DNA of 64,000 bases from positions 1 through 64,000 of the forward strand of contig JAITLV010000166.1 of the NCBI GenBank assembly GCA_031277685.1, given 5' to 3'. The notes beneath the pieces were generated by a model that worked only from the letters and a program-made list of their open reading frames with translations, ran no database searches and was not told the origin of the DNA. A program made the translations under genes and the position numbers. The first letter of the stretch is position 1, and every line of letters starts with the position of its first letter. Below, in pieces: positions 54,771 to 63,419 of the stretch. This DNA is from Sphingobacterium sp. Lineage in GTDB: Bacteria > Bacteroidota > Bacteroidia > Sphingobacteriales > Sphingobacteriaceae.

Positions 54771-57229
54771 TATTTCGCTAGTTTTCGTTTCTCTTCTTTA
54801 TTTCTTCTGACAATGGACATGATAAATCCTATGGTCATGACAATCGTTCCGCACCAAAAGAAGTTGATGTACGGGAATTTGATCGCCTTAAATACAACCC
54901 ATTTTTTCTCAGGTAACGGTTTTTGATAAACCATAATTTCCAATTTGTCCTTGTCCGGTTTGATACCTGTAAATCTAAATTTAAGACCTTGGTCAGTGAC
55001 ATCTTTGTTGAAGTCATAGACTCCACCATCTTTGATCAGGTAAATAGGCTGTACATCATACTGTTTATTGTCTGCTGCGAAAACCTTTATTTTTAAACCG
55101 ACCATGACATCATTGGGACCTTTCGGGATTTTTTCCAGCTGAGCCTCCTTGTTCAGTCCTTCAATGACATAATAACCATTGCGGTAACGCAAGGTATCAC
55201 CAATGCTGACCTGGTAAGTTGCAGGTTCCTCATAGTCTTCAAACCCTGTTTTTTCCTCATCCTTTAGGTTTGCATGTTGTGCCTGGCTCTCAGCGGCAGC
55301 AGCGGTAATCAGGGTGTAGACATCATGTGTAATATAGTGTTTGGTTGCCGGTGTACCGATTAAACCACCCATCTTAGCATTATTCTGAGCGAAAGGTTGT
55401 AAGACAAACTCTTCTTTAATTTTCCCTGTTTCCTCATCAACACGTTCGTACTTGATTTTATAATAGGTATTTGGTGCAACGATGCTATCTCCGATATACG
55501 TGATTTTATATTCTCCCATCTGTACGGGTTGTCCTTCCGTTAGGAATAGGTTTTCACCCGGTTTTTCTACTTTGTCAAAACCCGATACGGCAATATAGCC
55601 TGTATTGTTGACGGAGATTACTTCATTCGTTGCCGCAGCGACCATTGCTCCGATCAGCAATAGTCCAAAACCGATATGCGCAACCGAAGAACCTGCTAGT
55701 TTCCATTTACCTTTGACTGCATCGCCCAGTACCCGGATATTCGCCAGGATACAGAATGTACTGGCAAATGTGATCAGGATATAGATTAGGTTGGTATATG
55801 TTTTTGTAAAGTATGCGATAATTGCCGTCAGGATAATGGCGACAACCAAAGACGCGACGGTGGATGCTAAAAATTTCCGGCTATCTGTACGCTTATATTT
55901 CAAAAATTGCGTAAATGCAGTCATAATCATGACAATAACGGCGAAACCAGATTGCCATTTATTATAATGTTGAATAGGATCCAAAGGCGGAGCGACCTTA
56001 GTACCAAAAATCTTGTTAAATACCGGAATGGAAGTTGAGGCAATAATCTGAGCGCAGGCAACAGTCAGCACTAAGGCGCCGATAAATAGCCAAAACTCTC
56101 TTGAATAGATATCTTCATCTTTTTCGGTGATCGGCATTTCTTTCTTTTTAACGACAAGAAAGACCACCATAATAACCAAGAAAGCAACATTGAATAAGAT
56201 CAGTTGTCCACTCATCCCTAAATCTGTAAAGGAGTGTACGGATGTTTCTCCAAGGACACCACTACGTGTTAGGTAAGATGCATAGATCACCAGTACAAAG
56301 CTGATCATAGCAAGGAATGTTGCTGTGAAATAAGAATGCCCCGAGTTTTTATAGGCAATCATTACGTGTACTGCTGCAATCAATGTAAACCAAGGAATAA
56401 TGGATGCATTTTCTACCGGATCCCATGCCCAGAAGCCACCAAAGTTAAGCGCTTCGTAAGCCCAGAATGACCCCATGATAATACCGGCCCCAAGAATCAT
56501 CACCGCAAATAATGCCCAAGGCAGAGCTGCATTGATCCATTCTTTATAGCGTTTGGTCCATAATGCACCTGTTGCATAAGCAAAAGGAACAATCATAGAG
56601 GCAAAACCTAGGAATAGGGTTGGCGGGTGAATCACCATCCAATAATTTTGTAACAGCGGATTTAAACCATTACCATCTTTGATCAAAGATAAGTAGTTTG
56701 CTTGTTTTAAGATAGGAAAATCCATTGCGTCACGGAGGAGGATAAACGGTGAACTTCCAATCCGTAAACCCAATAATTCAACACCTATAATCATAGAGGC
56801 CAAAAAAGCTTGGCAGAGCATCACGAAAGTCATGACTGAATTTTCCCAGCTTTTTGCTTTAAATAGCAATATGCCACCCAGTACTGTTTGCCAGAACATC
56901 CATAACCAGAAACTTCCTTCCTGTCCTTCCCAGAAACTGGAAATGATATAGTAAGTTGGTAGATCCCGCGAAGAGTGAGCAAACGCATAGTTATACTCAA
57001 ATAAGTGATTATAAATAATATAAAATAAGGTTGCCCCGACGGCTACAACAGAGACGGCATTAATCCAGAATCCAATGCGTGCGATTTTTTTCCATGAAGT
57101 CTCTTCAGGGTTTTTAGTCGCGAAAAAGTAAGCGATACAAGATAAAAGTGCAGCACCAAATGAAAGAACAATAAAAAACTGTCCGATCTGCCCAGGTAGC
57201 AGGTGCTCACCAACGTAATTAACGTCCAT
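54770..57229 (-). CDS. ccmF: Cytochrome c maturation heme lyase CcmF
   Basis: This 819-residue inner-membrane protein has about 14-15 helices and a large periplasmic part near the C-terminus (about 540-790). The tryptophan-rich heme-handling motif is GGFWAWDPVENASIIPW, a WWD-type variant, with nearby His residues (MVIHPPTLFLGFAS). CcmF attaches heme from holo-CcmE to apocytochrome c CxxCH motifs. The ccmE gene starts the operon 20 bases upstream. Length is greater than the E. coli protein (about 650) because of the enlarged periplasmic region, which is seen in Bacteroidota. The ccmA, ccmB and ccmC genes are not in the window. Confidence 0.92.
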   Translation of the reverse strand: MDVNYVGEHLLPGQIGQFFIVLSFGAALLSCIAYFFATKNPEETSWKKIARIGFWINAVSVVAVGATLFYIIYNHLFEYNYAFAHSSRDLPTYYIISSFWEGQEGSFWLWMFWQTVLGGILLFKAKSWENSVMTFVMLCQAFLASMIIGVELLGLRIGSSPFILLRDAMDFPILKQANYLSLIKDGNGLNPLLQNYWMVIHPPTLFLGFASMIVPFAYATGALWTKRYKEWINAALPWALFAVMILGAGIIMGSFWAYEALNFGGFWAWDPVENASIIPWFTLIAAVHVMIAYKNSGHSYFTATFLAMISFVLVIYASYLTRSGVLGETSVHSFTDLGMSGQLILFNVAFLVIMVVFLVVKKKEMPITEKDEDIYSREFWLFIGALVLTVACAQIIASTSIPVFNKIFGTKVAPPLDPIQHYNKWQSGFAVIVMIMTAFTQFLKYKRTDSRKFLASTVASLVVAIILTAIIAYFTKTYTNLIYILITFASTFCILANIRVLGDAVKGKWKLAGSSVAHIGFGLLLIGAMVAAATNEVISVNNTGYIAVSGFDKVEKPGENLFLTEGQPVQMGEYKITYIGDSIVAPNTYYKIKYERVDEETGKIKEEFVLQPFAQNNAKMGGLIGTPATKHYITHDVYTLITAAAAESQAQHANLKDEEKTGFEDYEEPATYQVSIGDTLRYRNGYYVIEGLNKEAQLEKIPKGPNDVMVGLKIKVFAADNKQYDVQPIYLIKDGGVYDFNKDVTDQGLKFRFTGIKPDKDKLEIMVYQKPLPEKKWVVFKAIKFPYINFFWCGTIVMTIGFIMSIVRRNKEEKRKLAK

Positions 57230-57249
57230 TGAAAAATTGATTTTACAAA

Positions 57250-57657
57250 TTAATTATTGAAAGCTGTGGCATTGATTTCCGTCACGACCGATTTATCATT
57301 ATATTTCGATGGACATTTCATCAATATTTTACTCGCCCTAAACACATTTCCGTCCATCTTGCCTGTCAATACAATTTGTTCTGAACGCTCAATGTCCTGT
57401 GGTTTAGCCCCTCTGAACACAACTTCACACTCTGTACCATCATTGTCGTACATGAAAAAGCTGAATTTGTTGGCATCTGTCTTCGGATCATAATGAAGCA
57501 CCTTGTCTTTGTTGAGCTGGCCGACCACATATAGTTCTGTTTTCTTTTCTTTTGCCTCAGTAAATGTAGAGTAGGTACTTGAATCTGTATAGATAACAAG
57601 TATCATGGCAATAGCCACAGCAATAATAGCGATTAGAATGATTGAACTTTTTTTCAT
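57250..57657 (-). CDS. ccmE: Cytochrome c maturation heme chaperone CcmE, CxxxY variant
   Basis: This 135-residue protein has an N-terminal membrane anchor (IILIAIIAVAIAMILVIY, about 6-23) and a small beta-barrel (OB) domain with YVVGQLNK, FSFFMYDND, VVFRGAKP and VLTGKMDGNVFRASKILMKC. It carries heme covalently and hands it to CcmF. In E. coli the heme site is His in HxxxY; here the matching residues are Cys115 and Tyr119 (CPSKY), a CxxxY site. Such CcmE variants are known from archaea and some bacteria. It is the first gene of the ccmE-ccmF-DUF2520 run. Confidence 0.88.
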   Translation of the reverse strand: MKKSSIILIAIIAVAIAMILVIYTDSSTYSTFTEAKEKKTELYVVGQLNKDKVLHYDPKTDANKFSFFMYDNDGTECEVVFRGAKPQDIERSEQIVLTGKMDGNVFRASKILMKCPSKYNDKSVVTEINATAFNN

Positions 57658-57981
57658 TAGTATTATTTATTTATCCCATTGTGCCCATCTTCAAAGATGT
57701 TCATCTTTATCCTCAGCAAAATCGCCTACTTAGTCAACGATCATGCTATACGTTCAATGATTTGTCATTTTGACGATAACTGACACTTAATCGAATGCAA
57801 AATTACAAATAGATTTGCGAAGAAAGGAATAATGCAACTTTTCGACATTATTTATATTTGTTCTAAATAGATTGTTGTGCTTGAGAAAATGAGGTATATT
57901 TGAATGCTTTTGAATAATTTAAGTTGAAATTTAGATTTTTTTGCAGTTTATATCGCATGAATTTTACAATTGCCTGTTAAT
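57658..57981. other. Divergent region between ccmE and the LpxR-like gene
   Basis: About 320 bases, AT-rich and without a supported ORF. It must hold promoters for both directions, but no element close to consensus could be fixed with confidence. Confidence 0.4.
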
Positions 57982-58941
57982 ATGAGTGTTGCTGTGCGGT
58001 CTTTACTGCTCTTATATGGAGTTATATTTCCATTTTTTGGAATTTTTGGGCAGGAGAGGTTGCGTAATCAGGAACTTTCTCTTCAGAATGACAATGATGT
58101 CTATCTATTGATCGGTCAGGATCGCTATTATACAAATGGCATCAATGTCAATTATCGGATTGCACTACCGGCTAGGGGAGCATCGGAAATTTCGAATACG
58201 ATAGTAGACTTCGAAATTGGCCAGCGTATCTACAATGGTATCAGTATGGTAGATTTTCGTAAACAAAATAAAAAATACGACAGGCCCTTTGCAGGGTATC
58301 TTTATTTGAGTGCAGCTGGAACCCGTTTTTTGAGATCAGATCAGGTTATTGAAGTAAAAGTAGAGCTAGGGCAGATCGGTCCCCGATCTTATGGCGAAGA
58401 TGCACAGAAATTTATCCACCATCTTTTTGGAATGTATGAGGCTACGGGCTGGGATACAGCATTACGCAATGCCTTTGGTGTGGACCTACAAGCAAAATAC
58501 CTGAAAGGGATTTATCGGGATCCATCCCAGACCTTTGACCTCGGATTGATGGGAAGGGGCGTTTTGGGGATGAACAATACCAATATGGAAATCGGGATAC
58601 CCGTTCGGGCTGGTAAACTCAAATCTTACCATGCATCTACTTTTACGCATGGACATTTGACGCAGTCGAGAAATAAGGACGATACAGAATGGTATTTTGT
58701 TTATCAACCAAGCCTGTCCCGGATTTTTTATAATTCAACAATAGAAGGGGGATTGGGGAAAGACGATCCCATTGGAAAATTATATGCCATCGAACCCTGG
58801 ATGCTGAGCCACCGTATAGGCTTCAGTTGGTCCAATCACAAAGTCAATTATGGCATAAATTATATTTTTAACTCCAAGGAGCTCAAGTCTGTCTTTCATC
58901 GCCATCAATATGGACAATTATTCTTTGCTTATCGTTTTTAG
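57982..58941 (+). CDS. LpxR-like lipid A deacylase family protein
   Basis: This 319-residue protein has a signal peptide (MSVAVRSLLLLYGVIFPFFGIFGQ). The mature protein shows ELSLQNDNDVYLL, DRYYTNGINVNYR and RPFAGYLYLSAAGT, the motifs of the LpxR family (DUF2219), outer-membrane barrels that remove the 3'-acyloxyacyl chain of lipid A. It is inferred to be an outer-membrane enzyme acting on lipid A; activity depends on catalytic His/Asn residues that I cannot fully align. The ATG at 57982 is used rather than TTG at 57970. Its stop codon overlaps the stop of the convergent symporter gene. Confidence 0.85.
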   Translation: MSVAVRSLLLLYGVIFPFFGIFGQERLRNQELSLQNDNDVYLLIGQDRYYTNGINVNYRIALPARGASEISNTIVDFEIGQRIYNGISMVDFRKQNKKYDRPFAGYLYLSAAGTRFLRSDQVIEVKVELGQIGPRSYGEDAQKFIHHLFGMYEATGWDTALRNAFGVDLQAKYLKGIYRDPSQTFDLGLMGRGVLGMNNTNMEIGIPVRAGKLKSYHASTFTHGHLTQSRNKDDTEWYFVYQPSLSRIFYNSTIEGGLGKDDPIGKLYAIEPWMLSHRIGFSWSNHKVNYGINYIFNSKELKSVFHRHQYGQLFFAYRF

Positions 58942-60197
58942 CCACTATTCATGCTATTTTCCATTGTTGGATCGACGAGTTTCTGTCCGATGAGTTTCGT
59001 TGTTAACATGGCGGCAACGGTATCACCCGTGGCATTCAGCATGGTTGCTAAGGGATCTACCAATGTCGCGATAATCATAATAGATGGAATGACCTCTGTG
59101 GGCATTTGATAAACTGATATGATTAACATTTCGCCGATATATCCACCGTTTGGGATGCCCCCGGCAACGATACTGACCAATAATGTGATCCCTACGGCCA
59201 TAATCAGATTGGTAGGATCGAAGAAATCCTTTCCACTCAGCAAGAGCGCAATATAAATTTTAAAAATGCAAGCGATACCTGAACCATGTTTATGCAGTGT
59301 TGTACCCAAGGGAATCACGACACTGGCAACCGCATCAGGTACGCCAATCTGCTTTGCTGCCAATAAGTTGGCAGGCATGGTGGCAAGACTGCTACAGCTG
59401 CTCAGCGCAGTCAAGGAAGGTAAAATATTATTTTGCCAGTAACGCTTGACTCCTTTTATGCCGAATGCGAGGAAAGCAAATAAACTAAATATTGTAAAGA
59501 AATAGAAAAGACCAAAGATGTAGTAGAGGCCGATGGGTTTGGCATAGAAGCCAAAGAGCTGAGGGCCAAGTGTCCCAACCTGATAAGCGAAATATGCACC
59601 CAGTCCAATGGGAGCCAGGTTCATCACCATAACCAATAAATTACCCATGACAGCATTCCCTGAGTTGATGAATTTTCGGAACATATCAGCTGAGTCGGCC
59701 GATCGGCGTGTTGCGATACCAACCAAGAATGAGAATATCACAAAGGCTAACATATTCTGCCGGGATAAGAGGCTGGAAAATTCGCTAACGGTCAGAAAGC
59801 GGACCATTTTTTCACCCCAAGAGTCTTGCGTAGTAGTATCGATGATGTCTTTGGCCTGTTCAATGGGTAGGTCTGAACTAACAGGAAACAGATAAAGAAA
59901 AATAATGCTGCTTACCCCAGCGACTACAATGCCGATTACAAATACAAGAGACATCATTCCAATGATACGTCCCAGGACATGATCCCCTTCAATATTCGCC
60001 ACAGATGAGGCTATCGCAAAAAAGACCAGTGGTATGACGCTGACAAACAGTAGGTTTAGAAAGATATCCCCAATTGGCTTAAGGTTATTCACAAAATGTG
60101 GAAAAAATACCCCAATCAAACTCCCGATACTGATGCCAATAAGCAGAAGTAGGATGCTGCCGTAGTTCCGTACAAAAGTTTTTGCTGAATATTCCAT
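58938..60197 (-). CDS. Dicarboxylate/amino acid:cation symporter (DAACS family)
   Basis: This 419-residue inner-membrane transporter has eight helices and two re-entrant loops expected for the GltP/DctA/SstT family. Motifs: FLNLLFVSVIPLVFFAIASSVA, SSCSSLATMPANLL (the Ser-rich hairpin HP1), LGTTLHKHGSGIACIFKIY (helix 7), MAVGITLLVSIVAGGIPNGG (HP2 region) and DPLATMLNATGDTVAAMLTTKL (helix 8). It imports C4-dicarboxylates or acidic/neutral amino acids with H+ or Na+; substrate is not certain. Single gene, convergent and overlapping the LpxR-like gene by 4 bases. Confidence 0.93.
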   Translation of the reverse strand: MEYSAKTFVRNYGSILLLLIGISIGSLIGVFFPHFVNNLKPIGDIFLNLLFVSVIPLVFFAIASSVANIEGDHVLGRIIGMMSLVFVIGIVVAGVSSIIFLYLFPVSSDLPIEQAKDIIDTTTQDSWGEKMVRFLTVSEFSSLLSRQNMLAFVIFSFLVGIATRRSADSADMFRKFINSGNAVMGNLLVMVMNLAPIGLGAYFAYQVGTLGPQLFGFYAKPIGLYYIFGLFYFFTIFSLFAFLAFGIKGVKRYWQNNILPSLTALSSCSSLATMPANLLAAKQIGVPDAVASVVIPLGTTLHKHGSGIACIFKIYIALLLSGKDFFDPTNLIMAVGITLLVSIVAGGIPNGGYIGEMLIISVYQMPTEVIPSIMIIATLVDPLATMLNATGDTVAAMLTTKLIGQKLVDPTMENSMNSG

Positions 60198-60372
60198 TAG
60201 GTTTTTGTGATTGTTTAGTGTTTATGATGCTAAAATAACCTTTTTCGTGTTATTATTGTCATCCATTTAAATTATTTAAACGGTTAATCCTGTGGGGGTG
60301 ATCACGCGGTTTTTTATTTCAGTTGCTTATTCATGAATAAATATTAATCTGCATTTATTTGAACCTGCTTTT
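60198..60372. other. AT-rich gap upstream of mnmD leader
   Basis: Short divergent region between the symporter and mnmD. It holds no supported ORF; the -7 box at 60373-60380 follows it. Confidence 0.4.
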
Positions 60373-60380
60373 TATCTTTG
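60373..60380 (+). promoter_or_regulatory. Promoter -7 element of mnmD
   Basis: TATCTTTG is a perfect TAnnTTTG match. The upstream partner is only TCTG at about 21 bases. It would place the RNA start near 60387, giving a leader of about 150 bases before the mnmD ATG. Confidence 0.5.
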
Positions 60381-60539
60381 GACAGAAATACTTGCAGGAT
60401 ACTAGATTGTAGTGGTAAGGGAAGAAGGCAGCGTGGAGGCTATAGTAAAAAAGCAGTATTAAGTTTTCCTATGGGACTTTGTGCCAGTGCTCGTTGGATT
60501 GAGGTATATATAAGGATATGTGTTGATCAAATAATCAGT

Positions 60540-61214
60540 ATGAAGAAAATGGATTTTGTACTTACAGCCGATGGCTCGAAGACATTATATAACGCGGAAA
60601 TAGGGGAGTGCTACCATTCTAAACATGGTGCAGTGCAAGAAAGTCGGCATGTATTTATTAAAACCGGTTTGGAGTATTACATACAACAGACCGGGGCTTT
60701 GGATGTAGCTATCCTCGAAGTTGGTTTTGGTACCGGATTGAACTTTCTGCAAACCGCCGATTTTATGAAAGACAAGTCATTTCGGGTAAACTATGTTGGC
60801 ATTGAAGGGTTTCCGTTGCCCCTGACTACCATCGCTGATACGGGGTATAATGAAACAGTGGATGCAACAGTCTGGTCTACCTATCTAGATAATTATGAAT
60901 TGGCATTGCAGAAAACAGCGCCGGTTCATGAGCGTTTACAGCTTACCATTGACCACACTTTATTGATGGATTTTCAATCCGATCAGCAATTTGATATTGT
61001 TTATTTTGATGCTTTTGCAGCAGTACATCAGCCTGAGATGTGGAATGATGTGGCATTGGGACATATTGCCCGCTTTGTAAAGCCTGGAGGCGTATTTGTT
61101 ACTTATGCTATTACGGGTAACCTTAAACGTAGTATGAAGTCATTGGGTTTTTCCATTGAGAAAGCACCGGGGGCACCCGGGAAAAGGGAAATGTTGCGTG
61201 CAACAAAGCTTTAG
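60540..61214 (+). CDS. mnmD: tRNA (5-methylaminomethyl-2-thiouridylate)-methyltransferase MnmD-like
   Basis: This 224-residue enzyme is the SAM-dependent half of bacterial MnmC: it finishes mnm5s2U34 in the tRNA wobble position. It has the conserved opening FVLTADGSKTLYNAEIGECYHSKHGAVQES, SAM motif VGFGTGLNFLQTADF, and the catalytic-region YFDAFAAVHQPEMW, then GGVFVTYAITGNLKRSMKSLGF. The open frame continues 54 codons upstream to a TTG inside a promoter box, so the ATG at 60540 is the sensible start. It lacks the FAD-dependent MnmC1 domain, as normal for stand-alone MnmD. Confidence 0.93.
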   Translation: MKKMDFVLTADGSKTLYNAEIGECYHSKHGAVQESRHVFIKTGLEYYIQQTGALDVAILEVGFGTGLNFLQTADFMKDKSFRVNYVGIEGFPLPLTTIADTGYNETVDATVWSTYLDNYELALQKTAPVHERLQLTIDHTLLMDFQSDQQFDIVYFDAFAAVHQPEMWNDVALGHIARFVKPGGVFVTYAITGNLKRSMKSLGFSIEKAPGAPGKREMLRATKL

Positions 61215-61250
61215 AAGGCTTGTGATCCTATTTTAAATTATTGTTAACTG

Positions 61251-61282
61251 TTTGATAATCTAAAAAGTGTTTTCTAATTTAG
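61251..61282 (+). promoter_or_regulatory. Promoter for the third sigma/FecR locus
   Basis: TTTG (61251-61254), a 20-base spacer and TAATTTAG (61275-61282) match the Bacteroidota consensus with one mismatch. The sigma ATG is 44 bases downstream of the -7 box. Confidence 0.6.
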
Positions 61283-61326
61283 CCCTGATATTAAGGCTAA
61301 CCCAATAGATCACTTTCCACTACCTC

Positions 61327-61905
61327 ATGACAGATTCACAGTTGATAGACAGTTTGAAAGCAGATTCCCAAACAGGGTTTGTGACCATTTATCATAAGTA
61401 CTACAAACAACTTCTTTTCTTTATCCTTCGCTATCTAAAGGAGGTCGATGTGGCGGAGGAAATCGTTGCTGATGTTTTTGTCAAAGTATGGTCGCGTCGA
61501 TCATATTTCCATTCCATGGAGAGCTTGCGGGCTTTTATCTACATTACAGCAAAACATGCCAGTCTGAATGCCATTCGGGATAAGCGCTCAAAAGGTATTC
61601 AAGAACCTTTATCCAATTATGAGGATCTGCTGGTGGATGACAGGGATGCTTTTTCAAAGATGATCCATGCAGAACTTGTACATGCGATCTTTCATGAAGT
61701 TGAAAAATTACCCGAAAAACAAAAGGAAGTGTTTAACCTAACGTATCTGGAGGATAAAACAGTTGAAGAAATTGCTGATCAACTACAAATGAGTCCCGCG
61801 GCTGTGTACACAAATCGCTCTCGAGCGGTCAATACGATAAGGGGGCTTCTGGGGGCAAAAGATGCCCTAGCGCTCCTTGCTTTCCTATCCTTTGTCAGCA
61901 AATAA
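61327..61905 (+). CDS. ECF (FecI-like) RNA polymerase sigma factor
   Basis: This 192-residue sigma factor has region 2 (FVTIYHKYYKQLLFFILRYL, VDVAEEIVADVFVKVWSRRS) and region 4 (LPEKQKEVFNLTYLEDKTVEEIADQLQMS followed by PAAVYTNRSRAVNTI). It heads a locus with FecR at 62084 and SusC at 63420, so it most likely activates that SusC operon after release from FecR. The C-terminus adds a short hydrophobic tail (DALALLAFLSFVSK), common in Bacteroidota FecI-like factors. It is preceded by its own promoter. Confidence 0.94.
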   Translation: MTDSQLIDSLKADSQTGFVTIYHKYYKQLLFFILRYLKEVDVAEEIVADVFVKVWSRRSYFHSMESLRAFIYITAKHASLNAIRDKRSKGIQEPLSNYEDLLVDDRDAFSKMIHAELVHAIFHEVEKLPEKQKEVFNLTYLEDKTVEEIADQLQMSPAAVYTNRSRAVNTIRGLLGAKDALALLAFLSFVSK

Positions 61906-62083
61906 TTGATCCTAACGGATTATCATTCTTGCACAGGTTCTGACAGGTGTTAAAAAACAGTAATCTTATATTTTTAAAATTAATTAACTGGTAATCAGTT
62001 TTTTATTTGTTTTTGTGTTTTTTGCTGTAAGATATTCTAATCATGCGTGTTTCTATTGTCAACATGGAAATGAAAAGAACATC

Positions 62084-63286
62084 ATGTATACGATAGATCA
62101 TATTATTCAATTGCTACAAGCCTATTTGAGAGGCGATATTCATCCTGAGGAACATACTGATCTGAGGATATTATTTGATAAATATCCTGAATTACATGCA
62201 TTGGTGATGAAATTGGATGACCCACAAAATTTGCTTAAAGAATTACAGGCCTATGAATCACTTTTCGATTCAGATCAAGTGCAAGAGCAAAGGATATTGT
62301 CAAATATTATGGGTAAAATCGAGTATCAGACAGATCAAGAGCCGAAGCGTCGACAGCGTCAGCGTCGGCTGTATGGCTGGTATGCCGCTGCTGCTTGCCT
62401 TATTGCTGTTGTGGGATTGGGGATATGGCAGTTCAATAGCTATGATTCTTCAGACAGACAGGATCCTATAGTCCCCGTTGACGCTGTAAAACTGGCTGAA
62501 AATCTCCTTCCAGGAAGAAATAAAGCTACACTTCAGTTTGCAGATGGTACTGATATCGGGCTTGATCAAGGTCAGGAGGGAATCGTTATGGGTGATAAAA
62601 TTACCTATACGGATGGTTCTGTCGCTTTGGCCACTGCAAAGGAAGAAGCACGTATGCTGACCTTGTCAACACCACGTGGCGGACAGTATCAGATCGTACT
62701 TTCAGATGGAACCAAAGTGTGGTTAAATGCCGATACGCGGCTACATTACCCAAATAAATTTGCCGATGGGCAGCGTGTTGTCGAATTAGACGGCGAAGCT
62801 TATTTTGAAGTGGCCAAAAGCAATGGAAAACCATTTATCGTGGTCACTGCGAAAGAAAAGGTCGAAGTATTGGGAACCCATTTCAATGTATATTCTTTTC
62901 CAAAAGAGAAGGAATCAAAAGTTTCATTGTTGGAAGGTAAAGTAAAAGTTTCCATCCCAGCTGGCAAAACAAAGGTGCTGCAACCGGGAGAGCAAACTTT
63001 GGTGCAAGGGGAAGAACTCGCTGTCCAGCAGGTGCCTGTAGACGAGAGCGTGGCTTGGACGAATAATGAATTTATGTTCAATAACGAACCTTTGGGAACA
63101 GCACTGGCCCAGGTAGCACGTTGGTATGATGTCGAGATTGATATCGACCCCAGTCTGGCAAAAATGAAATTGTGGGGTTCTGTCTCACGACTGGATACTT
63201 TTGACAAGGTGCTTAAGGTCATTAAGATGACCGACGATAAAATTAAAGTTCAGATAGAAGGAAGGAGGGTAAGATTGATGAAATAA
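62084..63286 (+). CDS. FecR-family anti-sigma factor
   Basis: This 400-residue inner-membrane protein has an N-terminal cytoplasmic segment (1-96), one transmembrane helix at about 97-115 (LYGWYAAAACLIAVVGLGI), a periplasmic FecR domain (LSDGTKVWLNADTRLHYP, ELDGEAYFEVAKSNGKPF, VLGTHFNVYSFP) and a C-terminal DUF4974-type domain (ARWYDVEIDIDPSLAKMKLWGSVSR). It pairs with the sigma at 61327. An upstream GTG at 62015 is possible but the ATG at 62084 gives a family-like start. The gap of 178 bases after the sigma gene is longer than the 46 bases in the other pair. Confidence 0.93.
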   Translation: MYTIDHIIQLLQAYLRGDIHPEEHTDLRILFDKYPELHALVMKLDDPQNLLKELQAYESLFDSDQVQEQRILSNIMGKIEYQTDQEPKRRQRQRRLYGWYAAAACLIAVVGLGIWQFNSYDSSDRQDPIVPVDAVKLAENLLPGRNKATLQFADGTDIGLDQGQEGIVMGDKITYTDGSVALATAKEEARMLTLSTPRGGQYQIVLSDGTKVWLNADTRLHYPNKFADGQRVVELDGEAYFEVAKSNGKPFIVVTAKEKVEVLGTHFNVYSFPKEKESKVSLLEGKVKVSIPAGKTKVLQPGEQTLVQGEELAVQQVPVDESVAWTNNEFMFNNEPLGTALAQVARWYDVEIDIDPSLAKMKLWGSVSRLDTFDKVLKVIKMTDDKIKVQIEGRRVRLMK

Positions 63287-63306
63287 ATACCATAAATGAC
63301 CTATTT

Positions 63307-63369
63307 TATTTCGATCTATCAAAAAGCTGAGGAAGGTGGTACTTCCCCAGCACAATGTGGTTCGAAATA
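63307..63369 (+). promoter_or_regulatory. Nested hairpin in the FecR-SusC gap (third locus)
   Basis: The inner stem pairs 63326-63335 with 63342-63351 (10 positions, one A-C mismatch, 6-base loop). An outer 8-bp stem pairs TATTTCGA (63307-63314) with TCGAAATA (63362-63369). No T-run follows. It ends about 50 bases before the SusC ATG and resembles the structure at 11316-11380. Confidence 0.55.
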
Positions 63370-63419
63370 GTATAAAACGCGCTTAACTGTTTATTAAACT
63401 AACAAACCAATCAAATGTA

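Noticed and set aside
60400..60450. SRP-RNA-like G-rich stretch in the mnmD leader
   Set aside because: It does not contain the conserved GGAAGG-type tip loop with its paired stems; only a loose resemblance.
60378..60539. 54-codon N-terminal extension of MnmD
   Set aside because: Its TTG lies within a promoter box and the family starts at the FVLTADGS region.
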